From: Myxococcota bacterium
Lineage (GTDB): Bacteria; Myxococcota_A; Polyangia; Polyangiales; Houyiibacteriaceae
Assembly (NCBI GenBank): GCA_028284955.1
Contig: JANQQS010000032.1
Coordinates: forward strand, 1 to 53,540
DNA length: 53,540 bases
Reading direction: 5' to 3'
Below the pieces are notes generated by a model. The model had not been told where the DNA came from and ran no database searches. It saw only the letters and a program-made list of their open reading frames with translations. Position 1 is the stretch's first letter. Each line of letters starts with the position of its first letter. Below, one piece after another: positions 1-7,558 of the stretch. Position numbers and translations under genes: made by a program.

Positions 1-111
1 TCGTAATCTCGAGAGAAAAGCTAAGGTGTTCGGGTTCAAACTCTTACCCATCCCACAAACCGAATCGGGGGTTAGTTAGGAGACCCTCAGGCAAACTGAC
101 CGCTGCTCTAG
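1..111 (-). repeat. Decayed edge of the dispersed hairpin repeat
   Basis: Positions 81-111, read on the minus strand, match the outer edge of the intergenic element found at 7315-7558 and 46222-46422: CTAGAGCA, then a GGTCAGTTT-like block, then the start of an AGGGTCT arm. Beyond that the first hairpin is not present. A CCCGATTC stretch at about 61-71 may be a remnant of the conserved linker. It therefore looks like a degenerate or truncated copy. The rest of 1-228 holds no gene that I can support. Confidence 0.5.
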
Positions 112-228
112 CCTGTAGTTGCGGTCGAAGTAGCTTCGGCTATCCCTCCGTCTCCCGTGATGCCGCTTGCGCCCGGTCCGGCGCGAGCTTTGCTCAACAC
201 TTTTCGGACGCAACACTAGGCCACCTTC

Positions 229-3200
229 GTGCGATTACGAGTTGCTGCTTTCTTCGCCTTTTTCGTTTCCGGCGCCTCGAGCTTGGTGTTCCAGTCGATT
301 TGGTCGCGCATGCTCCACCATGTGTTTGGAGCCACGGGGGTTGCGCTCAGTACCGTGGTGACCGCGTTCATGGCGGGTCTGGGGCTTGGCGCCTATGTCG
401 CCGGACGCTGGGCCGACCGAGTGAAAAACCCGCTGGTGGCCTACGCGTGGGTGGAGTTTCTCGTCGGCCTATGGGCGCTGCTGGTCCCGTGGCTGGTATC
501 GCCCGAAGGCTGGTTAGCCGACGTCAATCGGTATCTGCGGGACGAGCTCGGCGCAGAGTCGATGAGTTTCATGGTCGTCCGATTTTTCTGTGTGGTACCG
601 ATTCTCATCATTCCGACGACGCTCATGGGTTCGAGCTTGCCGCTCTTGGCCCGTCAATTCGTCCGTCGTGGGCAATCGTCGGAGGGCACCGGGGCATCGG
701 TCGGTTCGCTCTATTCCGTCAACACGCTGGGCGCGGTCGCTGGCGTGCTGCTCGCCGGCTTTGTACTGATGCCTCGCGTCGGCGTGTTCGCGACCAATGT
801 GGTCGCGGTATGCATGAATCTAGCCCTGGGAACGGTCCTAATCGCGTTCCGCAAACCGCTGTTGAGCGGTCTCGTCGATTCCGGCGAAACCGTTTCGTGG
901 CTCCCCCAGCTCGATCCAAAAACACCACCCGACGAGCCGAGCGCCACGAAAGATAGCGGGTCTGGTCAGCCGGTCTCTCCCCACGCGCGCTGGATGGCGC
1001 TGGTGGTGTTTTCGATCTCTGGAGCCGCGGCGCTTTGTTACGAGGTGGTCTGGTCGCGCGCCCTGGCCATGACGATCGGCTCGTCCGTATACTCGTTTTC
1101 GCTGATTCTATCGACGTTCTTGGTGGGAATCGCGGGTGGAAGCGCGCTCGCGGCGACCGCTCTCGACCGCATCCACCGCTTGACTTGGGGGGTAGGATTC
1201 GCTGCCGTAGCCCTCGTCGGGCTCGGGCTCGCGCCCTGGGCGGCAAGCCGCGACCTTTGGACGGCGGCAGGCGTCGGCGCGCTATGTTGTGTTCCCATTG
1301 TCGTCGTGCTCGGCGCGTCGCGGCTCCCTCAGCGCCTGTTCACTCGCCAGTCTTTCCGCAATTCCGAAACGACACTGCTTGTGATGCTCGTCGGCCCTCT
1401 CGCGGCGGCCGGATTGAGCTACGGCACCCAGGGTGGCCGCGTGGCCCCGATCGTGGGGTTGGTGGTCGTTTCCATCTGCGTGTTGACCGCGGTGCTCGTG
1501 GTCTTCCGCCGCTACGTCATTTTGCAAATCAGTTTGGTGCAGCTGTTTATCGCTGCCTCGACGTTTCTCAATTATCTGTACCAGGACGAAATCCCGTGCG
1601 CGTTTGCGTCGATGGTGGTGGGCGTCGACGACCTGCCGCAGCGCGTTGGTCTGGTTCAATTCTTGATGTTTGCGTGTTCGTCGTTGTGCACGCTGCCCGC
1701 GACAATGGCGATGGGCGCGATGTTTCCCTTGACGCTTCGCGTATGGACCCGCGGAGGTTCCGCGGTTGGGCGAGATGTGGGTACGGTGTATTCCGGCAAT
1801 ACGCTCGGCTCGATCGTTGGCGCGTGGCTCCCCGGTTTTGTGTTGATGCCGTGGATCGGTATGGAGCGCACGCTCCACGTGGGCATCGTGATCAACCTGG
1901 TGTTGAGCCTCGCCATGCTGCTGACCACGTCTTCGCGGACCCAGGCTACCTCGCACGAGGAAACCACATCGCGCTCTGACTCGGATTCACGCCGCGAAAC
2001 GAAGGCGGCTCCCGTTTGGTACACGGCGTTGGTGTATTTGCTCGCACCGATTATTCCTGCCTTGGTCGCTGCGCTCCATTTGAGTACCCGGTCGCCTTCG
2101 TCTTCGCTGCGTTGGAATCAGACGCAAATGACGCTGGGGGTGTTTCGCGTATCGCTTGCTGACGACGCCTGTGGTGATTCTTGGGGGGAGCCCGAAATTC
2201 TTTTTTACCATGACGGCCTTTCCACGACCGTCACCGTAGAGCGTTGGGGCGACCATCTTGCGCTCAAAAACAACGGCAAGGTGGACGCATCCAACGGCGA
2301 CGATATGCCCACTCAGGTGATGGTCGCTGGCTTTCCGCTGCTGTTTCACCCAAAACCGGCGGAGGAACTCGACGTCGCCGTGGTTGGATTCGGTTCGGGG
2401 GTGACGATCGGCAGTGCCCTCGCCTTTGCGCCGAAATCGGTCGACGTTGTCGAGTTAGAACGTTCGATTCCGCGCGCAGCGCGCCTCTTTGCGAGCGTTA
2501 ACCAGCTCCAGTTTCGAAGCCGTGATTTTCCATACGTCGAAATGCCTGGGCTACGCCTCATCAATGACGACGGGCGCAACTACCTCGCGTCGACCCGCAA
2601 GCGCTACGACGTCGTTATCAGCGAGCCGTCGAACCCTTGGATTACGGGCGTCTCCGATTTGTTTACGACCGATCATTTTCGCATCACAAAACGCCGTTTA
2701 CGGGCTGGAGGCATCTATTGTCAGTGGGTTCAGCTATACGAACTGAGCCCTGAGCATATCAAGACGATCTATCGGACGTTCGCAGCTCACTTTCGCTATG
2801 TCCGCGTGTTCGCGGCGGAGACATTTTCGAGCGACACGGTGTTGCTGGGTTCGGATCATCCGTTGCCCCTCGATCGCGCGCGCCTTGCAAAGAACATGAA
2901 ACCGGCAGCGGTTCGCGAAGAGCTCGCGCGCGCCGAAGTGTACGACCCGTACGATGTGTTCGCGCGCTCGCTGTTTCACTCGCGCAATGAAGTCGACCAG
3001 TATGTGCAGATCGAGTCCAGATTTGAAGAGGGTCGCTGGGTGCCTCGCCCGGAGTCTCCGAACGGGCCCCACATTTCGTGCACGCGTGCGTGCCGCCGTT
3101 CGCCGGCCCCCCTCAATACCGACGACAACGCGCTGATCGAATTTGCCGCGCCCAAAGACCTGATCGGCTACGAGCGATACGAAGGCTATACCGAGACCCT

Positions 3201-3825
3201 CTACGCGCCGGACTGGCCCTACGGGCGCGTACGACGGGTCAAACACATGGGCAGTGGAAAAGACGCCGCCGAAAATTATGCACGGCTGGCGCAAGCGCTC
3301 ATTGCACACGGCCGGAAACAAGAAGCCGCCGAAGCGATTGCCCAATCGCGACGCTTCGGCGTGGTTCGTCTCAACCGAATGATGCTCGAAGTGCTGACCT
3401 TGCTCACCAGCGGGGCCGGAGAGCCGACCGTGACGTTCGAAGAACCGGCTCCCGGACCAGACCTCGCGACCAGCGACGCGCAAAAACTACAACGCGGTTT
3501 CCACGCTGCGCGGGTCAGCGTTGACGCGGGCGCGTACGAAAGCGCGCTCGTGGCGCTCGACGAAATACCCGCTCCGGTGAGGCATCACAGCGGCCCCGCG
3601 ATTCAGTTTCTTCACGCGTATTTGCTGAGCAAAACGGCCCAGACTGCACCTTCGCGACACCAGGAGGTGATCGATGAGCTCGAGGATTTAGTCGCGGAGT
3701 ATCCCGAGTATGTGGAGGCCCATCCCGAGGTCCACTACTACCTCGCGCGGTCCCTCGATACCCAGCAGGAATACGTCGACGCGCTGCATTCGATGAAGCG
3801 TTTTGTCCTCCCGAAACTCCCGTAG
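229..3825 (+). CDS. Fused membrane / spermidine synthase-like protein with TPR-like C-terminus
   Basis: A 1198-residue protein. Residues 1 to about 210 and about 250 to 620 are two hydrophobic multi-helix regions that look like a duplication: each opens with an SG-A-SL/ALxxxxxWSR-type motif and each ends with a YSxNTLGxxxGxxxxGFVLMP-type motif. Residues about 690 to 1010 resemble a spermidine synthase fold, with a glycine-rich SAM-binding-like motif VVGFGSG near 713-720, VDVVELE, and the YDVVISEPSNPW segment near 793-804. About 1010-1198 is helical and TPR-like. Bacterial proteins of this layout are usually called fused MFS/spermidine synthase; real polyamine synthesis is rarely shown, and the substrate is unknown. 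It stands alone, 70 bases before gap. The start is GTG at 229, and there is no better start nearby. Confidence 0.8.
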   Translation: MRLRVAAFFAFFVSGASSLVFQSIWSRMLHHVFGATGVALSTVVTAFMAGLGLGAYVAGRWADRVKNPLVAYAWVEFLVGLWALLVPWLVSPEGWLADVNRYLRDELGAESMSFMVVRFFCVVPILIIPTTLMGSSLPLLARQFVRRGQSSEGTGASVGSLYSVNTLGAVAGVLLAGFVLMPRVGVFATNVVAVCMNLALGTVLIAFRKPLLSGLVDSGETVSWLPQLDPKTPPDEPSATKDSGSGQPVSPHARWMALVVFSISGAAALCYEVVWSRALAMTIGSSVYSFSLILSTFLVGIAGGSALAATALDRIHRLTWGVGFAAVALVGLGLAPWAASRDLWTAAGVGALCCVPIVVVLGASRLPQRLFTRQSFRNSETTLLVMLVGPLAAAGLSYGTQGGRVAPIVGLVVVSICVLTAVLVVFRRYVILQISLVQLFIAASTFLNYLYQDEIPCAFASMVVGVDDLPQRVGLVQFLMFACSSLCTLPATMAMGAMFPLTLRVWTRGGSAVGRDVGTVYSGNTLGSIVGAWLPGFVLMPWIGMERTLHVGIVINLVLSLAMLLTTSSRTQATSHEETTSRSDSDSRRETKAAPVWYTALVYLLAPIIPALVAALHLSTRSPSSSLRWNQTQMTLGVFRVSLADDACGDSWGEPEILFYHDGLSTTVTVERWGDHLALKNNGKVDASNGDDMPTQVMVAGFPLLFHPKPAEELDVAVVGFGSGVTIGSALAFAPKSVDVVELERSIPRAARLFASVNQLQFRSRDFPYVEMPGLRLINDDGRNYLASTRKRYDVVISEPSNPWITGVSDLFTTDHFRITKRRLRAGGIYCQWVQLYELSPEHIKTIYRTFAAHFRYVRVFAAETFSSDTVLLGSDHPLPLDRARLAKNMKPAAVREELARAEVYDPYDVFARSLFHSRNEVDQYVQIESRFEEGRWVPRPESPNGPHISCTRACRRSPAPLNTDDNALIEFAAPKDLIGYERYEGYTETLYAPDWPYGRVRRVKHMGSGKDAAENYARLAQALIAHGRKQEAAEAIAQSRRFGVVRLNRMMLEVLTLLTSGAGEPTVTFEEPAPGPDLATSDAQKLQRGFHAARVSVDAGAYESALVALDEIPAPVRHHSGPAIQFLHAYLLSKTAQTAPSRHQEVIDELEDLVAEYPEYVEAHPEVHYYLARSLDTQQEYVDALHSMKRFVLPKLP

Positions 3826-3832
3826 GCGGACC

Positions 3833-3861
3833 TTGACCGGGGGTTCGCCGAACGCTACGTT
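3833..3861 (+). promoter_or_regulatory. Possible sigma70-type promoter of the gap-pgk-tpiA-secG operon
   Basis: TTGACC at 3833-3838, then a 17-base spacer, then TACGTT at 3856-3861, ending 34 bases before the gap start. The -35 is close to consensus and the -10 is weak. Prediction by eye only. Confidence 0.3.
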
Positions 3862-3895
3862 CCGCCCTCCTTTTACGGGGTATGGAGAACCAACG

Positions 3896-4906
3896 ATGGG
3901 TACACGAATTGCAATCAATGGGTTCGGACGAATCGGGCGTTGCATCGCTCGCGCTCTTCTCGGCTCGGAACAGTCCGACGTCGAAATCGTGGGAATCAAC
4001 GACCTGACTGATGCGAGCACGCTTGCGCACTTGCTCCAGTACGACTCGGTGCACGGCAAGCTGAGCAAGCCCGTGGAGGCGCAAGACGGAGCTTTGGTGG
4101 TTGGCGGGGCCAAGATTCCCGTGACCGCAGAGCGCGACCCATCGAAGCTTCCCTGGAAAGAACGGGAAGTCGAAATCGTCCTGGAATGCACGGGTTTGTT
4201 TCGAGACAAGGCCAAGGCTTCGATGCACCTCAGCGCGGGGGCAGAACGGGTGATCATCAGCGCACCCGGCGGCTCGGACATCGACGGAACGTTTTGCGTA
4301 GGCATCAATACGGATTCTTTCGACCCGCAGAAACATCGCATCATCAGCAACGCGTCGTGCACCACCAACTGCTTGGCGCCTATTGCTAAGGTCGTTCACG
4401 AGACCTTCACCATGGTGAAGGGTCATATGGTAACCGTTCACTCGTACACGAACGACCAGCGCATCCTCGACTTGCCGCACAAAGATTTGAGACGCGCTCG
4501 AGCGGCTGCGATGTCGATGATTCCCACCACCACGGGAGCGGCCAAAGCGATCGGCTTGGTTCTACCGGAGCTCAAAGGCAAGCTTGATGGAGGGGCGATT
4601 CGCGTGCCCACGCCCAATGTGTCGATGGTTTGCCTGACCGCTCAGGTCGGCCGCCAGACCAGCGCAGAGGACGTCAATGCCGCGCTCAAAGCCGCTGCCG
4701 ACGGGCCGCTCAAGGGCGTCTTGGCGGTCGAACCTCGTCCGCTTGTATCCACCGACTACATCGGCAACCCGCATTCATCCACCGTCGACGCGGCGTGCAC
4801 GCAAGTCGTGGGCGGAGACCTCGTCGAAGTACAGAGCTGGTACGACAATGAGTGGGGCTTCTCCCAGCGCATGGTCGATCTTACCCGTCGCGTAGCGCGA
4901 AAGTAG
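3896..4906 (+). CDS. gap: Glyceraldehyde-3-phosphate dehydrogenase
   Basis: Converts glyceraldehyde 3-phosphate to 1,3-bisphosphoglycerate with NAD(P) in the cytoplasmic lower glycolytic pathway. The 336-residue product has the usual family length. INGFGRIGR near the N-terminus is the dinucleotide-binding motif, and SCTTNC near residue 152 holds the catalytic cysteine. The C-terminal WYDNEWGFS motif is intact. The reading frame stays open further upstream, but ATG 3896 is chosen because GGAGA lies 7 bases before it and the protein then begins where the family begins. First gene of gap-pgk-tpiA-secG; pgk follows after 8 bases. Confidence 0.97.
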   Translation: MGTRIAINGFGRIGRCIARALLGSEQSDVEIVGINDLTDASTLAHLLQYDSVHGKLSKPVEAQDGALVVGGAKIPVTAERDPSKLPWKEREVEIVLECTGLFRDKAKASMHLSAGAERVIISAPGGSDIDGTFCVGINTDSFDPQKHRIISNASCTTNCLAPIAKVVHETFTMVKGHMVTVHSYTNDQRILDLPHKDLRRARAAAMSMIPTTTGAAKAIGLVLPELKGKLDGGAIRVPTPNVSMVCLTAQVGRQTSAEDVNAALKAAADGPLKGVLAVEPRPLVSTDYIGNPHSSTVDAACTQVVGGDLVEVQSWYDNEWGFSQRMVDLTRRVARK

Positions 4907-4914
4907 GCGACACC

Positions 4915-6099
4915 GTGGCGGCAGAGATTCGATCAGTCGCAGACCTACCCGTCGAAGGGCGCCGGGTGTTTGTGCGGGTAGATTTCAACGTGCCGCTCGA
5001 TGGCGGGACGATCACCGACGACACCCGCATTCGCGCGGCGTTGCCAACGCTTCGAAAGCTCGTTGAGGCAGGTGGGCGTTTGGTGGTGGCCTCCCACTTG
5101 GGTCGACCCAAGGGCTCGGTAAAACCCGAGCTGTCGCTTGAGCCCGCGGGAACCCGGCTCGCCGAACTTCTGGATACCGAAGTCGTGCTGGCCGATGACT
5201 GTGTTGGAGACGGGCCGCGAAAAGTGGTCGGCGACCTTCGGGACGGTCAGGTTGCGTTGCTCGAAAACCTGCGATTTCACGCCGAGGAAGAAAAGAACGA
5301 CGAAACGTTCGCCAAGGAGCTTGCCAAGCTTTGCGACGTGTACGTGAGCGATGCGTTTGGAGCGGCGCATCGTGCCCACGCGTCGGTCAGCGCGCTACCG
5401 AAGTTGATCGCTGAGCGGGCGGCAGGTTCGCTGCTGCTCGGTGAGCTGAAGGCCTTAGATCGCATTCGCGAGCAACCCCCCAAGCCTTATTTTGCGGTAC
5501 TCGGGGGCGCGAAGGTGAGCGACAAAATCAACATTTTGGAAACGCTGCTGAGCCAGGTCGACGCGCTTTTTATCGGAGGCGCAATGGCCAATACGTTTCT
5601 TGCCGCGCAAGGTTTGTCGCTGGGAAAAAGCCGGGTGGAGAGCGACAAGCTTCCCCTCGCCCGCAGCGTGCTCGACAAAGCGAAACAAGCTGGCGTAGAT
5701 GTTCTACTGCCCGTGGACGTACGTGTCGGGGCAGGACTCGAAGCGTCAGACGCCCAGACCGTCGCGGTCTCCGAGGTGCCAGGCGACGCGATGGCTTTGG
5801 ACATAGGCCCGGAAACGGTGGCGCGCTTTGCAGAGCGTCTGAAGAGCGGCGCTGCGGTATTTTGGAACGGTCCGATGGGCTTGTTCGAAAACGAAACCTT
5901 CGCTGGGGGAACCCTGGGCGTAGCCGAAGCGATTGCAGCGTGCTCTGGCTTCTCGGTGGTGGGAGGCGGAGACAGCGTGGCGGCGGTTCAGCAAGCGGGG
6001 CTCGGGGCGCGGTTTGACCACGTCTCGACCGGCGGCGGAGCGTCTCTCGAGTATCTTGAAGGAAGAAAACTGCCCGGCGTGGAGGCGCTTCGGTCATGA
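4915..6099 (+). CDS. pgk: Phosphoglycerate kinase
   Basis: Transfers phosphate from 1,3-bisphosphoglycerate to ADP. The protein is 394 residues, a normal length, with the N-terminal RVDFNVP motif, the SHLGRPKG substrate loop, GGAKVSDK, and the C-terminal GGGDSVAA nucleotide-binding loop. GTG 4915 is preferred over an in-frame ATG at 4852, which lies inside gap: the GTG sits 8 bases after the gap stop and gives the normal N-terminus. The stop overlaps the tpiA start by 4 bases (ATGA), so the two are probably translationally coupled. Confidence 0.96.
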   Translation: MAAEIRSVADLPVEGRRVFVRVDFNVPLDGGTITDDTRIRAALPTLRKLVEAGGRLVVASHLGRPKGSVKPELSLEPAGTRLAELLDTEVVLADDCVGDGPRKVVGDLRDGQVALLENLRFHAEEEKNDETFAKELAKLCDVYVSDAFGAAHRAHASVSALPKLIAERAAGSLLLGELKALDRIREQPPKPYFAVLGGAKVSDKINILETLLSQVDALFIGGAMANTFLAAQGLSLGKSRVESDKLPLARSVLDKAKQAGVDVLLPVDVRVGAGLEASDAQTVAVSEVPGDAMALDIGPETVARFAERLKSGAAVFWNGPMGLFENETFAGGTLGVAEAIAACSGFSVVGGGDSVAAVQQAGLGARFDHVSTGGGASLEYLEGRKLPGVEALRS

Positions 6100-6857
6100 C
6101 AACAAGAGTGCCTATGGTCGCCGGCAACTGGAAACTGAACCACACGCTGGCGGACGCCAAGCAACTGGTTTCGACGCTGGCCGCAGAAGCGCCAGACCGA
6201 TCTCAATGCGAAGTTGTTGTGGCTCCACCCGCAACCGCGCTCAAGACGGTGGTAGACACGGCCTTAGGATCGGCCGTCGCGGTGGCGGCACAGAACGTGT
6301 ACCACGAAAAATCGGGGGCGTTTACGGGAGAAAATAGCCCCGCATTGATTCGCGACGTGGGGTGTTCCCACTGTATCGTGGGCCACTCGGAGCGCCGGCA
6401 ACTCTTTTCAGAGACCGACGCGGCGGTGCATCAGAAGGTTGTTTCGCTGCTTGAGCATCAACTGATTCCGATTGTGTGCGTTGGCGAAACGCTTGCCCAG
6501 CGCGACGAGGGCACGACCGTTTCGGTTGTGCTCGGACAGACCGAGGCTGCGCTCAAAGGGCTATCGGATGACCAGCTCGCGGACGTAGTCATCGCCTACG
6601 AACCCGTGTGGGCCATCGGCACCGGACGAACAGCCAGTCCTCAGGACGCGCAAGACGTGCACGCGGCCATTCGAGGCTTCTTGAGCAAAGACTTCGGCGC
6701 ATCGGTGGCCGAATCGACCCGCATTCTTTACGGCGGAAGCGTGAAGCCCAACAACGCCAAGGAGCTACTCGCAGAGCCCGACATCGACGGCGCGCTGGTC
6801 GGTGGGGCCAGTTTGAAAAGCGAGTCGTTTTTGCCTATCGTCCAGGCAGCGTTCTAG
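6096..6857 (+). CDS. tpiA: Triose-phosphate isomerase
   Basis: Interconverts dihydroxyacetone phosphate and glyceraldehyde 3-phosphate. The 253-residue product is a full-length TIM barrel. The substrate lysine lies in GNWKLN (Lys13), the catalytic histidine in VGHSERR, the catalytic glutamate in AYEPVWAIGTG, and the phosphate-binding YGGSV motif is present near the C-terminus. It overlaps pgk by 4 bases and is followed after 22 bases by secG. Confidence 0.97.
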   Translation: MTTRVPMVAGNWKLNHTLADAKQLVSTLAAEAPDRSQCEVVVAPPATALKTVVDTALGSAVAVAAQNVYHEKSGAFTGENSPALIRDVGCSHCIVGHSERRQLFSETDAAVHQKVVSLLEHQLIPIVCVGETLAQRDEGTTVSVVLGQTEAALKGLSDDQLADVVIAYEPVWAIGTGRTASPQDAQDVHAAIRGFLSKDFGASVAESTRILYGGSVKPNNAKELLAEPDIDGALVGGASLKSESFLPIVQAAF

Positions 6858-6879
6858 TGTTCTGATTCCAGAGGACCTC

Positions 6880-7314
6880 ATGGCCACTTTTCTCACTGTC
6901 GTGTACGTACTCGTCTGCCTCTTTTTGATCATGGTCGTTCTCCTGCAGTCCGGCAAAGGAGGAGGTATGGGCGCGGCGTTTGGCGGCATGGGCGGCGCCG
7001 GCCAGCAGGTCTTCGGCGGCGCCGGCGCGGGCAACCTGCTCACCCGGATGACCGCTATCTCAGCCGCGCTGTTCATGATCATATCCGCCGCGCTCGCGTA
7101 CCTTTCGTCAGGAAGCGAAAACGCGCTCGAGCGCGCCGCGAAAGAACAAAAAGCGGCCAAAACGATCGTCGCAGACAAAAAAGAAGGCGCTTCGACGGAG
7201 AAGAAAAAGCAAGAGGCGACTCCCGCAGCTGCGACATCAAGCGAGCCATCGACCACCCCGGCCAAAGAAGAATCCTCGGAGGAAGAGTCCCTAAGCTCAA
7301 CGCCTTCTGAGTGA
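6880..7314 (+). CDS. secG: SecG, preprotein translocase subunit
   Basis: Small inner-membrane subunit of the SecYEG channel. It has a first transmembrane helix at about residues 3-23, then the glycine-rich LLQSGKGGGMGAAFGG loop typical of SecG, and a second helix at about 53-72. The product is 144 residues, longer than the roughly 75-110 usual for the family, because of a charged Lys/Glu/Ala/Ser tail after residue 75. An AGAGGA ribosome site precedes ATG 6880. It closes the glycolytic operon, a linkage (tpiA-secG) common in bacteria. Confidence 0.94.
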   Translation: MATFLTVVYVLVCLFLIMVVLLQSGKGGGMGAAFGGMGGAGQQVFGGAGAGNLLTRMTAISAALFMIISAALAYLSSGSENALERAAKEQKAAKTIVADKKEGASTEKKKQEATPAAATSSEPSTTPAKEESSEEESLSSTPSE

Positions 7315-7558
7315 TTCTGTGTTTCTCGGAGGGTTTGATGCAAACCCTCCCCCCCGCGGGTACAACCCGCGCGGGACCCCCTCCCGACTCCGGCCGCTTC
7401 GCTGCCGCCCCACCGCGAAGCGGCGGGGCCCCAGCAGTTCAACCTCACGAAACCAGGTCACGTGCCTCCTGGCGGGGAGCTGGGGTGAATCGGCGGGGCC
7501 GTACCCCGACGACAGGGTCTGGGTGCCAGACCCTCCGGTAAACTGACCATTGCTCTAG
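7315..7558 (-). repeat. Dispersed hairpin-chain intergenic element, copy A
   Basis: Fills the gap between the convergent secG and kinase genes. On the minus strand it starts at CTAG (7555-7558, which includes the kinase stop codon) and runs through several short-loop hairpins. They include 9-bp arms 7514-7522 / 7526-7534 with a 3-base loop, 7-bp arms 7355-7361 / 7365-7371 with a 3-base loop, and 10-bp arms 7328-7337 / 7341-7350 with a 3-base loop. The linker between the hairpins matches 46222-46422 and 53330-53540. It has no coding potential that I trust. As a string of GC-rich hairpins between convergent genes it may also stop transcription. Confidence 0.85.

Noticed and set aside
2734-3483. 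A 249-residue open frame on the minus strand
   Set aside because: It lies wholly inside the spermidine synthase-like gene and has no family motif; it is a shadow of high-GC coding DNA.
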